A stretch of DNA of 13,906 bases from a bacterium (lineage in GTDB: Bacteria; Verrucomicrobiota; Verrucomicrobiae; JAJYAR01). The notes beneath the pieces are model-generated. The model was not told the DNA's origin and did no database searches. It was given only the letters and a program-made list of their open reading frames with translations. Of the stretch, positions 6,978 through 13,223 are shown piece by piece. The translations under genes and the position numbers were made by a program. Each line of letters begins with the position of its first letter. Position 1 is the stretch's first letter. The DNA is taken from assembly GCA_021779435.1 (NCBI GenBank), contig JAJYAR010000025.1, positions 1-13,906 of the forward strand. The letters are read 5' to 3'.

Positions 6978-7841
6978 TCAGGACAGGGCTTTTCCGTAGA
7001 GCACGAGGAGGCGGCTCCAGGCCTTCTCGGCTTGGGGCTCGTTGTAGACCCGGGAGTCCGGGGGACACCAGCCGTGGGCTGTACCTTTGTAGACTTCGAT
7101 TTCCGCGGGCAGGTTTGCCTTGGCGAAGGTGTCCTTGAGGGCGGTTTTGTCGTTGGGCGAGCGGGCGTCGTCGTTTTCCGCGATGGCGATGAGGAACTCG
7201 GCCTTGGACTTCGCGGCTTCCAGGTGGGGACTGTCGGGCCCGGGGGTGACGAGTCCGCCGCCATGGAATGAGGCCACGGCTCCGACTCGATCGGGCACGG
7301 CGGCGGCGGTACGAAACGCCATGGGCCCGCCCATGCAGTAGCCTTGTGTGCCCATCTTCCGATTTGCGGCGACCGATTTTTGCCCATCGAGCCAACCGAT
7401 AAAGGATTTGGCATCCGTCATTTGGGTGGTTTCGTTCAGGGATCGCGCGAGGGGCATCAGGTCCTGGATGGGAGTGGCGGAGCCGGCATCCGCGGTTGGA
7501 GCTTTCTTGAGACGGTAGAAGGGATTGACCACGAGCACCGAATATCCCGATTGGGCGAGGCGTTTGCCCATGGTGCGGAAGGCGGGGCGAAGCCCGAAGA
7601 TGTCCGGCCAGATGAGAACTCCCGGAGCCGTGCCGGTTGCCGGATGCACGAAGTAGCAGTCGGCGGCGCCGTCGGGCGTCGTCACGGTTACGTCCGATTC
7701 GGCGACGGTGACGGCATTGGCGACCTGGGGGAGCATCATGGCGACGCCCGCCCCTAAAAGGACGCCGAACTGCTTCCGCGTCACCAGACCGAGAGATTCG
7801 TACTTCTGCCGGTCCTCTTCGAAATGATCCTGATCACACAT
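6978..7841 (-). CDS. Dienelactone hydrolase-family alpha/beta hydrolase
   Basis: A 287-residue alpha/beta hydrolase of the dienelactone hydrolase family, which opens lactone or ester bonds in small molecules, classically in aromatic ring breakdown. The catalytic set is visible: the nucleophile C169 in GYCMGG, the acid in ENDD (D224 or D225), and H256 in AHGWC. PGVLIWPDIFGLRP is the conserved N-terminal strand and oxyanion region. The ATG at 7841 has a strong AGGAGGA-type ribosome binding site (complement at 7847-7854). About 20 residues in, TRKQFGVLLGAGVAMM followed by ANA resembles a Tat or Sec signal placed unusually far from the start, so export is possible. It lies 73 bases downstream of the flavin reductase gene on the same strand and may share its transcript. 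Confidence 0.9.
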   Translation of the reverse strand: MCDQDHFEEDRQKYESLGLVTRKQFGVLLGAGVAMMLPQVANAVTVAESDVTVTTPDGAADCYFVHPATGTAPGVLIWPDIFGLRPAFRTMGKRLAQSGYSVLVVNPFYRLKKAPTADAGSATPIQDLMPLARSLNETTQMTDAKSFIGWLDGQKSVAANRKMGTQGYCMGGPMAFRTAAAVPDRVGAVASFHGGGLVTPGPDSPHLEAAKSKAEFLIAIAENDDARSPNDKTALKDTFAKANLPAEIEVYKGTAHGWCPPDSRVYNEPQAEKAWSRLLVLYGKALS

Positions 7842-7914
7842 GCTATTCCTCCTCGCCCATCGATTCCGCGGTAGAACCGCGCGCGTATCGGGTCATTATA
7901 CCGATCCGGCCGCT

Positions 7915-8535
7915 TCACTTCGGCCGGGGCATGGTGAAGGCGGTTGTCGCTTCGGTGTAATCGGCGGTGTAACCGGCGCGCTGAACGGGATGGGTTGCCA
8001 GAAGGTCGAAACGCCCGTCTTTGAGATACGCGCGATCGATGTGTACGCCGACGACTTCTCCGATGGCCAGGTACTGGTCGAGCAGTGAGCCGTCCGCGCG
8101 ATGCAACTGGACGATTTGCGCCAGCTTGCATTCCAGGGCGGCGGGGGCTTGGGCGACGCGCGGCGGTTTGACGATGCGGCCGGGAGCGGCGTCCAGGTTG
8201 GCGAACTGGAATTCATTGGTTCCGTGCGGCAGGGCGGCGGAGGTCAGGTTCATTTTTTCGGAGAGCGCGCGAGTCACCAGGTTGAAGACAAATTCGCCGG
8301 TGGCCTTGATATTGGACACTGTGTCCTTCCAACCCGCTGAGCTGAACATGACCATGGGCGGGCGATCGCACACGGCGTTGAAGAAGCTGTAGGGCGCGAG
8401 ATTCAGGTGTCCTTCGGCGTCGCAGGTTGAAATCCAGCCGATTGGCCGGGGCGCGACGATCGCCTTGAAGGGATCGTGGGGGAGGCCGTGACCTTTCGAT
8501 GGTTCGTAGAAATGAAAGCCGGTCATTGTGTCCAT
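7915..8535 (-). CDS. Flavin reductase-like FMN-binding split-barrel protein
   Basis: A 206-residue protein of the flavin reductase-like (FMN-binding split barrel) family, which reduces flavin for a partner monooxygenase or acts on small molecules. Visible signatures are APRPIGWISTCDAEGHLNLA near residues 28-47 and APYSFFNAVCDRPPMVMFS after it, followed by SNIKATGEFVFNL. That is the conserved fold order and normal length. A second ATG three codons in (MTGFHF) could be the true start; neither has a clear ribosome binding site. It begins 15 bases after the regulator stop codon, so it is probably cotranscribed and translationally coupled. No reductase partner monooxygenase gene is in view. Confidence 0.88.
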   Translation of the reverse strand: MDTMTGFHFYEPSKGHGLPHDPFKAIVAPRPIGWISTCDAEGHLNLAPYSFFNAVCDRPPMVMFSSAGWKDTVSNIKATGEFVFNLVTRALSEKMNLTSAALPHGTNEFQFANLDAAPGRIVKPPRVAQAPAALECKLAQIVQLHRADGSLLDQYLAIGEVVGVHIDRAYLKDGRFDLLATHPVQRAGYTADYTEATTAFTMPRPK

Positions 8536-8550
8536 GATAGGCGGAGCGGC

Positions 8551-9012
8551 TTAGCGGACGAGCGGGCTGAGCCAGACGCGGGCGAGGAGTTGTTTGAGGA
8601 GGGCGAAGTCTTTGGCGCCGAGTTCGGCTTTCCATTCGCGCTCGATGCCGCGGAGGATATCGATGATTTTCGCGTAGGCGGCGTGGCCGCGTTTGGTCAG
8701 GCGGATGAGGCGGGCGCGGCCTTCGTCGCCGGAGTCCGAGCGGGTGATGTAGCCGGCGGCTTCGAGGCTGCGGAGGAGTTGGTTCATGGCCTGCTTGCTG
8801 ATGCCGGCGCGGCCGGCCAGAGTGGTGGGGCGGACGCCGTCGGGGCCGGGGTACTGGAAGACGGCGATGTGGGGGAGGGTGAGATCGGTGTAGCCGGCGG
8901 CATTGAGGCCGGAGACGATGCGGCGGTGGATGGCCTGGGCGGGGACGCGGAGGAGGGCTCCGATGAGGAGTGCGGCGGATGGGGTGTTCGAGTTTTTTTG
9001 CGGCGAGGGGAT
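8551..9012 (-). CDS. MarR-family transcriptional regulator with no standard start codon
   Basis: A winged-helix repressor. The frame reads LLIGALLRVPAQAIHRRI, a dimer-helix region with GLNAAGYTDL, then TLAGRAGISKQAMNQLLRSL (the DNA-recognition helix), the wing SDSGDEGRARLIRLTKRG, and a C-terminal helix ending in LSPLVR. All parts of a full-length regulator are present, but the only in-frame ATG (8785-8787) lies inside the recognition helix. No ATG, GTG or TTG occurs in frame between there and an in-frame TAA at 9034-9036. The start given is an ATC at 9012, chosen only because it yields a normal length of 153 residues; an annotation limited to ATG would report a false 78-residue protein. It is divergent from the cupin gene, with paired palindromes between them, and heads the flavin reductase/hydrolase genes. 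Confidence 0.65.
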   Translation of the reverse strand: MPSPQKNSNTPSAALLIGALLRVPAQAIHRRIVSGLNAAGYTDLTLPHIAVFQYPGPDGVRPTTLAGRAGISKQAMNQLLRSLEAAGYITRSDSGDEGRARLIRLTKRGHAAYAKIIDILRGIEREWKAELGAKDFALLKQLLARVWLSPLVR

Positions 9013-9040
9013 TGACGTCGTGGTAAACTCAGTTTACTTT
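9012..9040 (+). promoter_or_regulatory. Candidate promoter of the cupin gene
   Basis: TTGACG at 9012-9017 matches the -35 consensus at five of six bases. Seventeen bases on is TACTTT at 9035-9040, a poor -10 box. The first palindrome (9023-9037) lies in the spacer, so a bound repressor would block polymerase. Weak on the -10 side. Confidence 0.35.
9023..9037. promoter_or_regulatory. Perfect palindromic operator 1 (GTAAACTCAGTTTAC)
   Basis: GTAAACT at 9023-9029 and AGTTTAC at 9031-9037 are exact reverse complements around a single central C. The site overlaps the putative -10 of the divergent regulator gene. The size and symmetry fit a MarR dimer site. Its centre is 28 bases from that of a second related site. 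Confidence 0.7.
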
Positions 9041-9059
9041 TGGTTCAATAGTAAAGCAA
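9031..9059 (-). promoter_or_regulatory. Candidate promoter of the MarR-type regulator
   Basis: On the minus strand TTGCTT (9059-9054) is followed after exactly 17 bases by TAAACT (9036-9031); each matches consensus at four of six bases. The -10 falls in operator 1 and the -35 in operator 2, the arrangement expected for autorepression. Transcription would begin near 9024, downstream of the in-frame TAA, leaving very little leader. Confidence 0.4.
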
Positions 9060-9067
9060 GTTTACTA
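9049..9067. promoter_or_regulatory. Palindromic operator 2 (TAGTAAAGCAAGTTTACTA)
   Basis: TAGTAAA at 9049-9055 and TTTACTA at 9061-9067 are exact reverse complements around a 5-base centre. The arms share GTAAA/TTTAC with operator 1. The site ends two bases before the ribosome binding site of the cupin gene, so occupancy should block its transcription. Confidence 0.65.
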
Positions 9068-9081
9068 CAAGGAGAAATGCG

Positions 9082-9561
9082 ATGACCAAGCAGATGACGG
9101 GACCGGGCGTGAATCCGGCGGAGGAGACGATCAGGCTGGGGCCGCTGACGGTGCGGTTTCTGGTGACGGGCGGGAACTCGACGGGGAGCGTGGCGGCGTT
9201 TGAGTTGTTTGTTCCGGCGGCGGAGCGGCTGATGGCCCCGGCGCACAGCCACGACCATTATGAGGAGACGATTTACGGGATCGAGGGTGTGTTGACGTGG
9301 ACGGTGGACGGGCAGCGGGTGGAGGTGGGTCCGGGGCAGGCGCTGTGCATTCCACGTGGGGCGGTACACCGGTTCGACAATAACGGCGCGGTGGACGTGA
9401 AGGCGCTGTGCGTGATCACGCCGGCGGCGATTGGGCCGGAGTATTTCCGGGAGGCGGCCGAGCTGGTGCGGGCGGCGGCGGGCGGGCCTCCGGACCGGGT
9501 GAAGATGGTGGAGATCATGCGGCGGCATGGGCTGACGCCGGCGCCGCCTCCGGCGGCGTGA
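9082..9561 (+). CDS. Small single-domain cupin protein
   Basis: A 159-residue cupin, a beta-barrel metal-binding fold used by many dioxygenases and isomerases. Cupin motif 1 is HSHDHYEETIYGIEG with H55, H57 and E61; motif 2 is PRGAVHRFDN with H96. All four usual metal ligands are present. The ATG at 9082 has a strong AAGGAGA ribosome binding site at 9069-9075. It is divergent from the MarR-type gene and shares its operator region, so it is probably repressed by it. The last codons (LTPAPPPAA) coincide with a 25-bp sequence repeated after the PIN toxin gene, so the present stop at 9559-9561 may not be the ancestral one. Substrate unknown. Confidence 0.9.
   Translation: MTKQMTGPGVNPAEETIRLGPLTVRFLVTGGNSTGSVAAFELFVPAAERLMAPAHSHDHYEETIYGIEGVLTWTVDGQRVEVGPGQALCIPRGAVHRFDNNGAVDVKALCVITPAAIGPEYFREAAELVRAAAGGPPDRVKMVEIMRRHGLTPAPPPAA
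9531..9555 (+). repeat. Left copy of a 25-bp direct repeat flanking the HTH/PIN pair
   Basis: Begins GCTGACGCCGGCGCC and continues GCCTCCGGCG. It matches 10293-10317 at 23 of 25 positions, the first 15 without a break. This copy encodes the C-terminal LTPAPPPA of the cupin. The part 9542-9548/9552-9558 also forms a 7-bp GC hairpin that could slow transcription at the end of the cupin gene. Confidence 0.6.
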
Positions 9562-9581
9562 GACGAGTGAGACGGTGAGAC
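9558..9581 (+). repeat. Three tandem GTGAGAC units before the HTH antitoxin gene
   Basis: GTGAGAC occurs at 9558-9564, 9567-9573 and 9575-9581, spaced 9 and 8 bases apart. The first overlaps the cupin stop codon. Their position just upstream of an autoregulated toxin-antitoxin pair suggests binding sites for the antitoxin, but the spacing does not match a helical turn and this is a guess. Confidence 0.4.
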
Positions 9582-9589
9582 TCCTGTGA

Positions 9590-9595
9590 TAGGAT
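9590..9595 (+). promoter_or_regulatory. Possible -10 box for the HTH/PIN pair
   Basis: TAGGAT matches TATAAT at four of six bases and ends seven bases before the GTG start at 9603, which would give a leaderless or nearly leaderless transcript. No -35 box is evident. Confidence 0.25.
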
Positions 9596-9602
9596 CAAGG
9601 GG

Positions 9603-9884
9603 GTGGGGACGAATCTGCTCACGATTGAGGAGGCGGCGCGGGCGTTAGGAGTCTCGCGTTCGACGCTTTGGCGGCGGCTGCAGCACGGCGACCTCCCAAG
9701 CGTTAAGCGCGGCGGACGCCGGCTTGTGCGGCTAACGGCTACCCGGAAGGCTGCAGGCGGAGGGGCCACAGCGGAGATCCGGCCTTTCACGGACAGCCAC
9801 CCCATCTTCCGCCTGGCCGGTGCGGGGCGCAGCGGCGGACGGCCACCAGGCGCGCGCGATAAACACGCGGTTCTCGACTCATGA
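9603..9884 (+). CDS. HTH antitoxin of a PIN-domain toxin-antitoxin pair
   Basis: A 93-residue protein with an excisionase/MerR-like helix-turn-helix at residues 6-43: LTIEEAARALGVSRSTLWRR, then LQHGDLPSVKRGGRRLV. The C-terminal part (FTDSHPIFRLAGAG, then GGRPPGARDKHAVLDS) is the usual toxin-binding tail of antitoxins in this arrangement, where an aromatic-His-Pro segment and RDKxAVL precede the PIN gene. The GTG at 9603 follows AAGGGG directly. Its stop overlaps the toxin start as ATGA, so the two are translationally coupled. It probably represses its own promoter and neutralises the PIN nuclease. Confidence 0.82.
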   Translation: MGTNLLTIEEAARALGVSRSTLWRRLQHGDLPSVKRGGRRLVRLTATRKAAGGGATAEIRPFTDSHPIFRLAGAGRSGGRPPGARDKHAVLDS

Positions 9885-10297
9885 ACATGAGTCGGGGTGT
9901 TCTGTGGGATTCGAGCGCCATTCTCGCGTTGCTGGACGCAGACGACGCCGATCACGAGCGCGCGGTTTCGATTGCTCGCCAAATTGCGTCGGAGAGGCTG
10001 CCAAGCTTCATCACCAACTACATTGAGGTGGAAGCACATGCGTTGTTGCTACGGAAGCTGGGAAGGGCGCTGGCGCGAGAATGGCTGCTCACTGGCGGTC
10101 TGCCGGTGATCCGCGCGCTTGTGGAAGAGGAGGATCGTGCCCGGGAGATTGTCGCGCGGCACTCCGATAAAGACTGGAGTCTTTGTGATGCGATTTCCTT
10201 CGCGGTCCTAGATGGGCGGAGAATCCGCCGCGCCTTCACGTTCGATCATCATTTCCTTCAATACGGCCGGATCGAGATTCTCGGTTTATCGCGCTGA
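9881..10297 (+). CDS. PIN-domain toxin, VapC-like ribonuclease
   Basis: A 138-residue PIN-fold nuclease. The four acidic metal-binding positions are visible: D10 in WDSSAILALLD, E51 in IEVEAHALLL, D103 in LCDAISFAVL, and D122 in FTFDHHFLQYGR. Family members cut tRNA or rRNA at specific sites when the antitoxin is degraded. The ATG at 9881 overlaps the antitoxin stop by four bases; a second ATG two codons on could also serve. The TGA stop falls inside the right copy of the 25-bp direct repeat, so the host sequence appears to supply the end of the gene. Confidence 0.9.
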   Translation: MNMSRGVLWDSSAILALLDADDADHERAVSIARQIASERLPSFITNYIEVEAHALLLRKLGRALAREWLLTGGLPVIRALVEEEDRAREIVARHSDKDWSLCDAISFAVLDGRRIRRAFTFDHHFLQYGRIEILGLSR

Positions 10298-10317
10298 CGC
10301 CGGCGCCACCGCCGGCG
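10293..10317 (+). repeat. Right copy of the 25-bp direct repeat flanking the HTH/PIN pair
   Basis: Starts GCTGACGCCGGCGCC and matches 9531-9555 at 23 of 25 bases. Read in the cupin frame it encodes LTPAPPPAQV and then TGA at 10324-10326, that is, an alternative ending for the cupin located nine bases before the anti-sigma stop codon. This suggests it is the displaced original 3' end of the cupin gene. Confidence 0.6.
10298..10317. terminator. GC-rich hairpin between the PIN gene and the convergent anti-sigma gene
   Basis: CGCCGGCG at 10298-10305 pairs perfectly with CGCCGGCG at 10310-10317 around a CCAC loop, an 8-bp all-GC stem. It starts right after the PIN stop codon and lies 18 bases from the anti-sigma stop. 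There is no T tract, so factor-independent termination is uncertain. Confidence 0.4.
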
Positions 10318-10335
10318 CAGGTGTGAAGGCGCGGG

Positions 10336-10917
10336 TTACCAGGCGGCGGGGCCGGGGAGGGTGCGGGTGTGGTTGAAGGTGTATTCGCCGAGGAGGTGTT
10401 CGCGGCCGGATTCGTCGAACGAGAGGAGGCGGGCCACCATTGTTTCCGAGGGAGCGGCTTTGGCGTAGGTGATGGACTGCTCGAGGGCGACGCCGGGGGT
10501 GGTGGGATTGAAGGGGATGTCGGCGAGGCGGGCGCGCTCGACGCCTTGGGCGTCGCAGAGGCTGAGGTCGATGCGCCTGGCGGCGGTCAGGTCGGCGGAC
10601 AGGCGGCCGATGAGGAGGTCGTCCTCGGCGGTGACGGTACATTCGACGCTGCCGCCGGCGGGCGGGCTGTACTGGCGGACGCGGAGGCCTTCCTGGGCAG
10701 CACGTTGGAGGAAGGCGTCGCTGACGATCATGGTGAGAGAACCCTGGCGGGCGAGGTTGCGGAGGGCATTGGCGAGGGCGGCGACTTCTTCGAGGCGCGC
10801 GGCGCATTCGGCGCAGGCGAAGAGATGCTCTTCGATCTGGTCTTCTTGCGGTTTGGGGAGCGCGGCGAGCCAGTAGTCGGCGAGGAGGGCGGCGTCGATG
10901 GGGTTGGGGCAGCTCAT
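10336..10917 (-). CDS. Zinc-finger (ZAS-type) anti-sigma factor, apparently soluble
   Basis: A 193-residue protein starting at an ATG whose first bases overlap the sigma factor stop (ATGA). The N-terminal region carries the zinc-binding anti-sigma signature HxxxCxxC: H31, C35 and C38 in EEHLFACAECAARLEEV, within two helices, as in proteins that hold an ECF sigma factor inactive. The rest (about 60-193) shows no membrane segment; it contains DLLIGRLSADL, IDLSLCDAQG and TMVARLLSFDESG and looks like a beta-rich soluble domain, possibly a sensor. Most ZAS proteins with an extra domain are membrane-anchored, so a cytoplasmic signal is more likely here. An overlapping minus-strand frame starting farther upstream at 11478 is antisigma frame plus shadow and was discarded. 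Confidence 0.85.
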   Translation of the reverse strand: MSCPNPIDAALLADYWLAALPKPQEDQIEEHLFACAECAARLEEVAALANALRNLARQGSLTMIVSDAFLQRAAQEGLRVRQYSPPAGGSVECTVTAEDDLLIGRLSADLTAARRIDLSLCDAQGVERARLADIPFNPTTPGVALEQSITYAKAAPSETMVARLLSFDESGREHLLGEYTFNHTRTLPGPAAW

Positions 10918-11507
10918 GCGGCGACTCCCATGCAGCCGCGCAGTTGGTGGATGGCGCGATGGCGGATGACGCGGACGTTGGCTTCGGAGACGCCGAGGAA
11001 GCTGGCGACATCGGAGCCGGACTTTTCGTCGTAAAAGGAGAGGACGATGACTGAGCGCTCGCGTTCCCGGAGGGTCTGAACGCAACGGGTGAGGCGTTCG
11101 CGGTCGACGTGGGGCGTGGGCGATGGGGTGGGCGGGATCAAGGGCGGGCCGTGTTGGGCGAGGAGGCGTTCCTTGCGCTGCGCGTTGCGGCGGAGGTCGA
11201 GGACAGTCATGCGGCAGGTTCCGAGGACGAAGGAGGCGAGTTTGGCGTGGTCGTGTAGGCGGCCGGCGCGGAGGGTTTCGAGCGCGGTGAGGATGACGTG
11301 CTGGACGAGGTCGTTGGCGGCCTGTTCGTCGCGGAGGTGGCGGAGGCCGTAGAGGCGGATGCGCGGGGCCATGCGGCGGAAGAGTTCCGCTTCGGCTTCG
11401 GGAGCGTTCCCGGCGTCGATGGCAGCGGCAAGTTCGGCGTCGCTGAGAAGGTCCGGCACATCCACATTGTATGTGCAAAGGAGGCCAGACCTCGCCGGGA
11501 AGCGCAC
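10914..11507 (-). CDS. ECF-type (sigma-70 family) RNA polymerase sigma factor
   Basis: Up to 197 residues. Region 2 is visible as LFRRMAPRIRLYGLRHLRDE through NDLVQHVILTALETLR and FVLGTCRMTVLDLRR. Region 4 is visible as LRERERSVIVLSFYDEKSG, SDVASFLGVSEANVRVIRHR and AIHQLRGCMG, with the helix-turn-helix that reads the -35 element. Regions 1 and 3 are absent, as is usual for the ECF group. The GTG at 11507 is the longest start; GTG codons at 11465 and 11459, just before DVPDLLSDAEL, are equally likely and would give a more usual length of about 181-183. None has a ribosome binding site. It is cotranscribed with its anti-sigma partner and divergent from the acyl-CoA synthetase gene. Confidence 0.88.
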   Translation of the reverse strand: MRFPARSGLLCTYNVDVPDLLSDAELAAAIDAGNAPEAEAELFRRMAPRIRLYGLRHLRDEQAANDLVQHVILTALETLRAGRLHDHAKLASFVLGTCRMTVLDLRRNAQRKERLLAQHGPPLIPPTPSPTPHVDRERLTRCVQTLRERERSVIVLSFYDEKSGSDVASFLGVSEANVRVIRHRAIHQLRGCMGVAA

Positions 11508-11549
11508 CAGGAGTGTATTAAGATAACTTGCGTAAAGTTTGGCGACCTA

Positions 11550-13121
11550 ATGGAGACCCCGCTGACTCCGCTCGATTTTGCACGCCGCGCGCGCCGCTTG
11601 TATCCAGACCGCGAAGCCGTCGTCGACGGTGACCTCCGGTTTACTTACAAGGCGTTTCTGGACCGCTGCGACCGCTGGTCCGCCGCATTGCAGGCGCTTG
11701 GCGTGCAGCGAGGCGACCGCGTTGCCTACATCGCTCCGAATACTCATCAACAACTGGAATCGTTCTATGCCGTCCCTCAGATCGGGGCGGTGCTGGTTCC
11801 GCTGAATTACCGTCTGACCGCGGCCGATTTTTCTTATCTGATTCAACACAGCGGATCGCGCGTGGTGTGCGCGCACTCCGGCTACCTGGAAGCGATCGAC
11901 TCGATACGCGGCGAAATCCCCGGAGTGGAGAAGTTTGTCGCCCTGGAAGGGACGCGGGATGGTTGGCTCGACTATGAACAAGCGATCGCGGCGGCGCCTC
12001 CGGAATTCGACCGGCCGGACATCAACGAGACGGACTTACTGACGATCAATTACACCAGCGGAACCACGTCGCGGCCGAAAGGGGTGATGATTACCCATCG
12101 CAACGCGTACATGAATGTTGTAGGTACGCTGCTCCATTTTGCGATGAACCCGGCAGACCGCTATTTGTGGACGTTGCCGATGTTTCACGCCAACGGTTGG
12201 ACATTCGTGTGGACCGTCACCGCGGCCGGCGCGGCGCATATCTGTCTGCGGAAAGTAGAAGTGGAGGCTGTCTTTCGACTGACCGGCGAGGAATCCATTA
12301 CCGCCCTCTGCGCCGCGCCCACAGTTCTGATCGCGCTGGCCAACGCTAGCGAGGAAGCGCGGCGCCATGCCCGCCGGGGAGTCCGCGTCATGACTGCCGG
12401 CGCGGCGCCGGCGGCGGCTACGATCGGGCGGATCGAAGGAGGGCTTGGCTGGGAAGTGACGCACAGCTACGGCATGACGGAAACCTCGCCATTCATCTTA
12501 GTCTGCGAGCCGCGCCCCGAACACAAGGCGTTGTCACAGGAGGAACTGGCAACGGTCAAAGCGCGACAGGGCGTGGAACTCATTACGTCCGGCGAGGTTC
12601 GAGTCGCGGATTCCGAGGGGCGCGAGGCGCCGCACGACGGTGAGACGGTGGGTGAGATTCAGGCGCGCGGCAATGTGGTGATGCAGGGATATTTCCGGGA
12701 TCCGGAGGCGACGGCCTCGGCCTTAAGCGACGGATGGATGCATACCGGAGACGCCGCCGTGGTTCATCCCGATGGCTATGTCGAGATTCGCGACCGGCTG
12801 AAGGACGTGATCATCAGCGGCGGCGAGAATATTTCGTCGATCGAAGTCGAGAGCGTCCTATTAACTCACCCGGCCGTGCGCGAGGCCGCCGTGGTGGGCA
12901 TGCCTCATGAAAAATGGGGGGAAGCTCCGCACGCGTTCGTGGTTCTACAGAACGGGATGAAGCTGAACGAGAGCGAGCTACGCGAATTTGCCCGCGCGAA
13001 GATGGCCCATTTCAAGGTGCCGGCGGCGTTTACGATTCTTTCCGAGCTGCCCAAGACTGCGACAGGCAAGATTCAGAAATACGTGCTGCGTGGCGGGCGG
13101 GCGGGCATCGGTCGCCAGTAA
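11550..13121 (+). CDS. AMP-forming acyl-CoA synthetase (fatty acid-CoA ligase family)
   Basis: A 523-residue ANL-superfamily enzyme that activates a carboxylic acid with ATP and joins it to coenzyme A; chain length cannot be read. The P-loop is YTSGTTSRPKG at residues 168-178 with Ser in place of the usual Gly at 174. The A5 motif is SYGMTE at 306-311. The hinge region is GDAAVVHPDGYVEIRDRLKD followed by VIISGGENISS. The A10 motif is KTATGKIQK, with catalytic K507. Length matches medium-chain or general acyl-CoA ligases. The ATG at 11550 fits the family start (FARRARRLYPDREAVV); an open frame extending upstream to 11298 only crosses the antisense of the sigma gene. The plus strand here is richer in C than G, unlike the G-rich neighbours. 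Confidence 0.92.
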   Translation: METPLTPLDFARRARRLYPDREAVVDGDLRFTYKAFLDRCDRWSAALQALGVQRGDRVAYIAPNTHQQLESFYAVPQIGAVLVPLNYRLTAADFSYLIQHSGSRVVCAHSGYLEAIDSIRGEIPGVEKFVALEGTRDGWLDYEQAIAAAPPEFDRPDINETDLLTINYTSGTTSRPKGVMITHRNAYMNVVGTLLHFAMNPADRYLWTLPMFHANGWTFVWTVTAAGAAHICLRKVEVEAVFRLTGEESITALCAAPTVLIALANASEEARRHARRGVRVMTAGAAPAAATIGRIEGGLGWEVTHSYGMTETSPFILVCEPRPEHKALSQEELATVKARQGVELITSGEVRVADSEGREAPHDGETVGEIQARGNVVMQGYFRDPEATASALSDGWMHTGDAAVVHPDGYVEIRDRLKDVIISGGENISSIEVESVLLTHPAVREAAVVGMPHEKWGEAPHAFVVLQNGMKLNESELREFARAKMAHFKVPAAFTILSELPKTATGKIQKYVLRGGRAGIGRQ

Positions 13122-13160
13122 GAGCGGCGGGGTGGAAGGTCTCGGCGTGGTAGGGGTGGA

Positions 13161-13182
13161 CGCTCCCTTGCGGTCGCGGCTC
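13161..13182. repeat. Possible dispersed intergenic repeat unit
   Basis: The gap after the ligase gene contains CGCTCCCTTGCGGTCGCGG followed by CTC, then a run of six T. It resembles from memory a short GC-rich motif often seen between genes in Acidobacteriota and Planctomycetes. Only one copy is in this window, so the repeat status is unproven here. Confidence 0.3.
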
Positions 13183-13223
13183 GGTTTTTTGCGTAACGGG
13201 GAGGCGGGTGGTTACACATCCGG

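Noticed and set aside
8476..9015. 179-codon plus-strand open frame opposite the MarR gene
   Set aside because: Low-complexity Gly/Ala/Glu/Asp sequence, a shadow of the MarR winged-helix frame.
10369..11034. 221-codon plus-strand open frame opposite the anti-sigma and sigma genes
   Set aside because: Gly/Ala/Glu/Val-rich with no motif, while the minus strand shows ECF region 2/4 and HxxxCxxC signatures.
11298..11549. Upstream extension of the acyl-CoA synthetase frame
   Set aside because: It overlaps the sigma factor coding region in antisense and adds 84 residues unlike any ligase N-terminus; the family start fits ATG at 11550.
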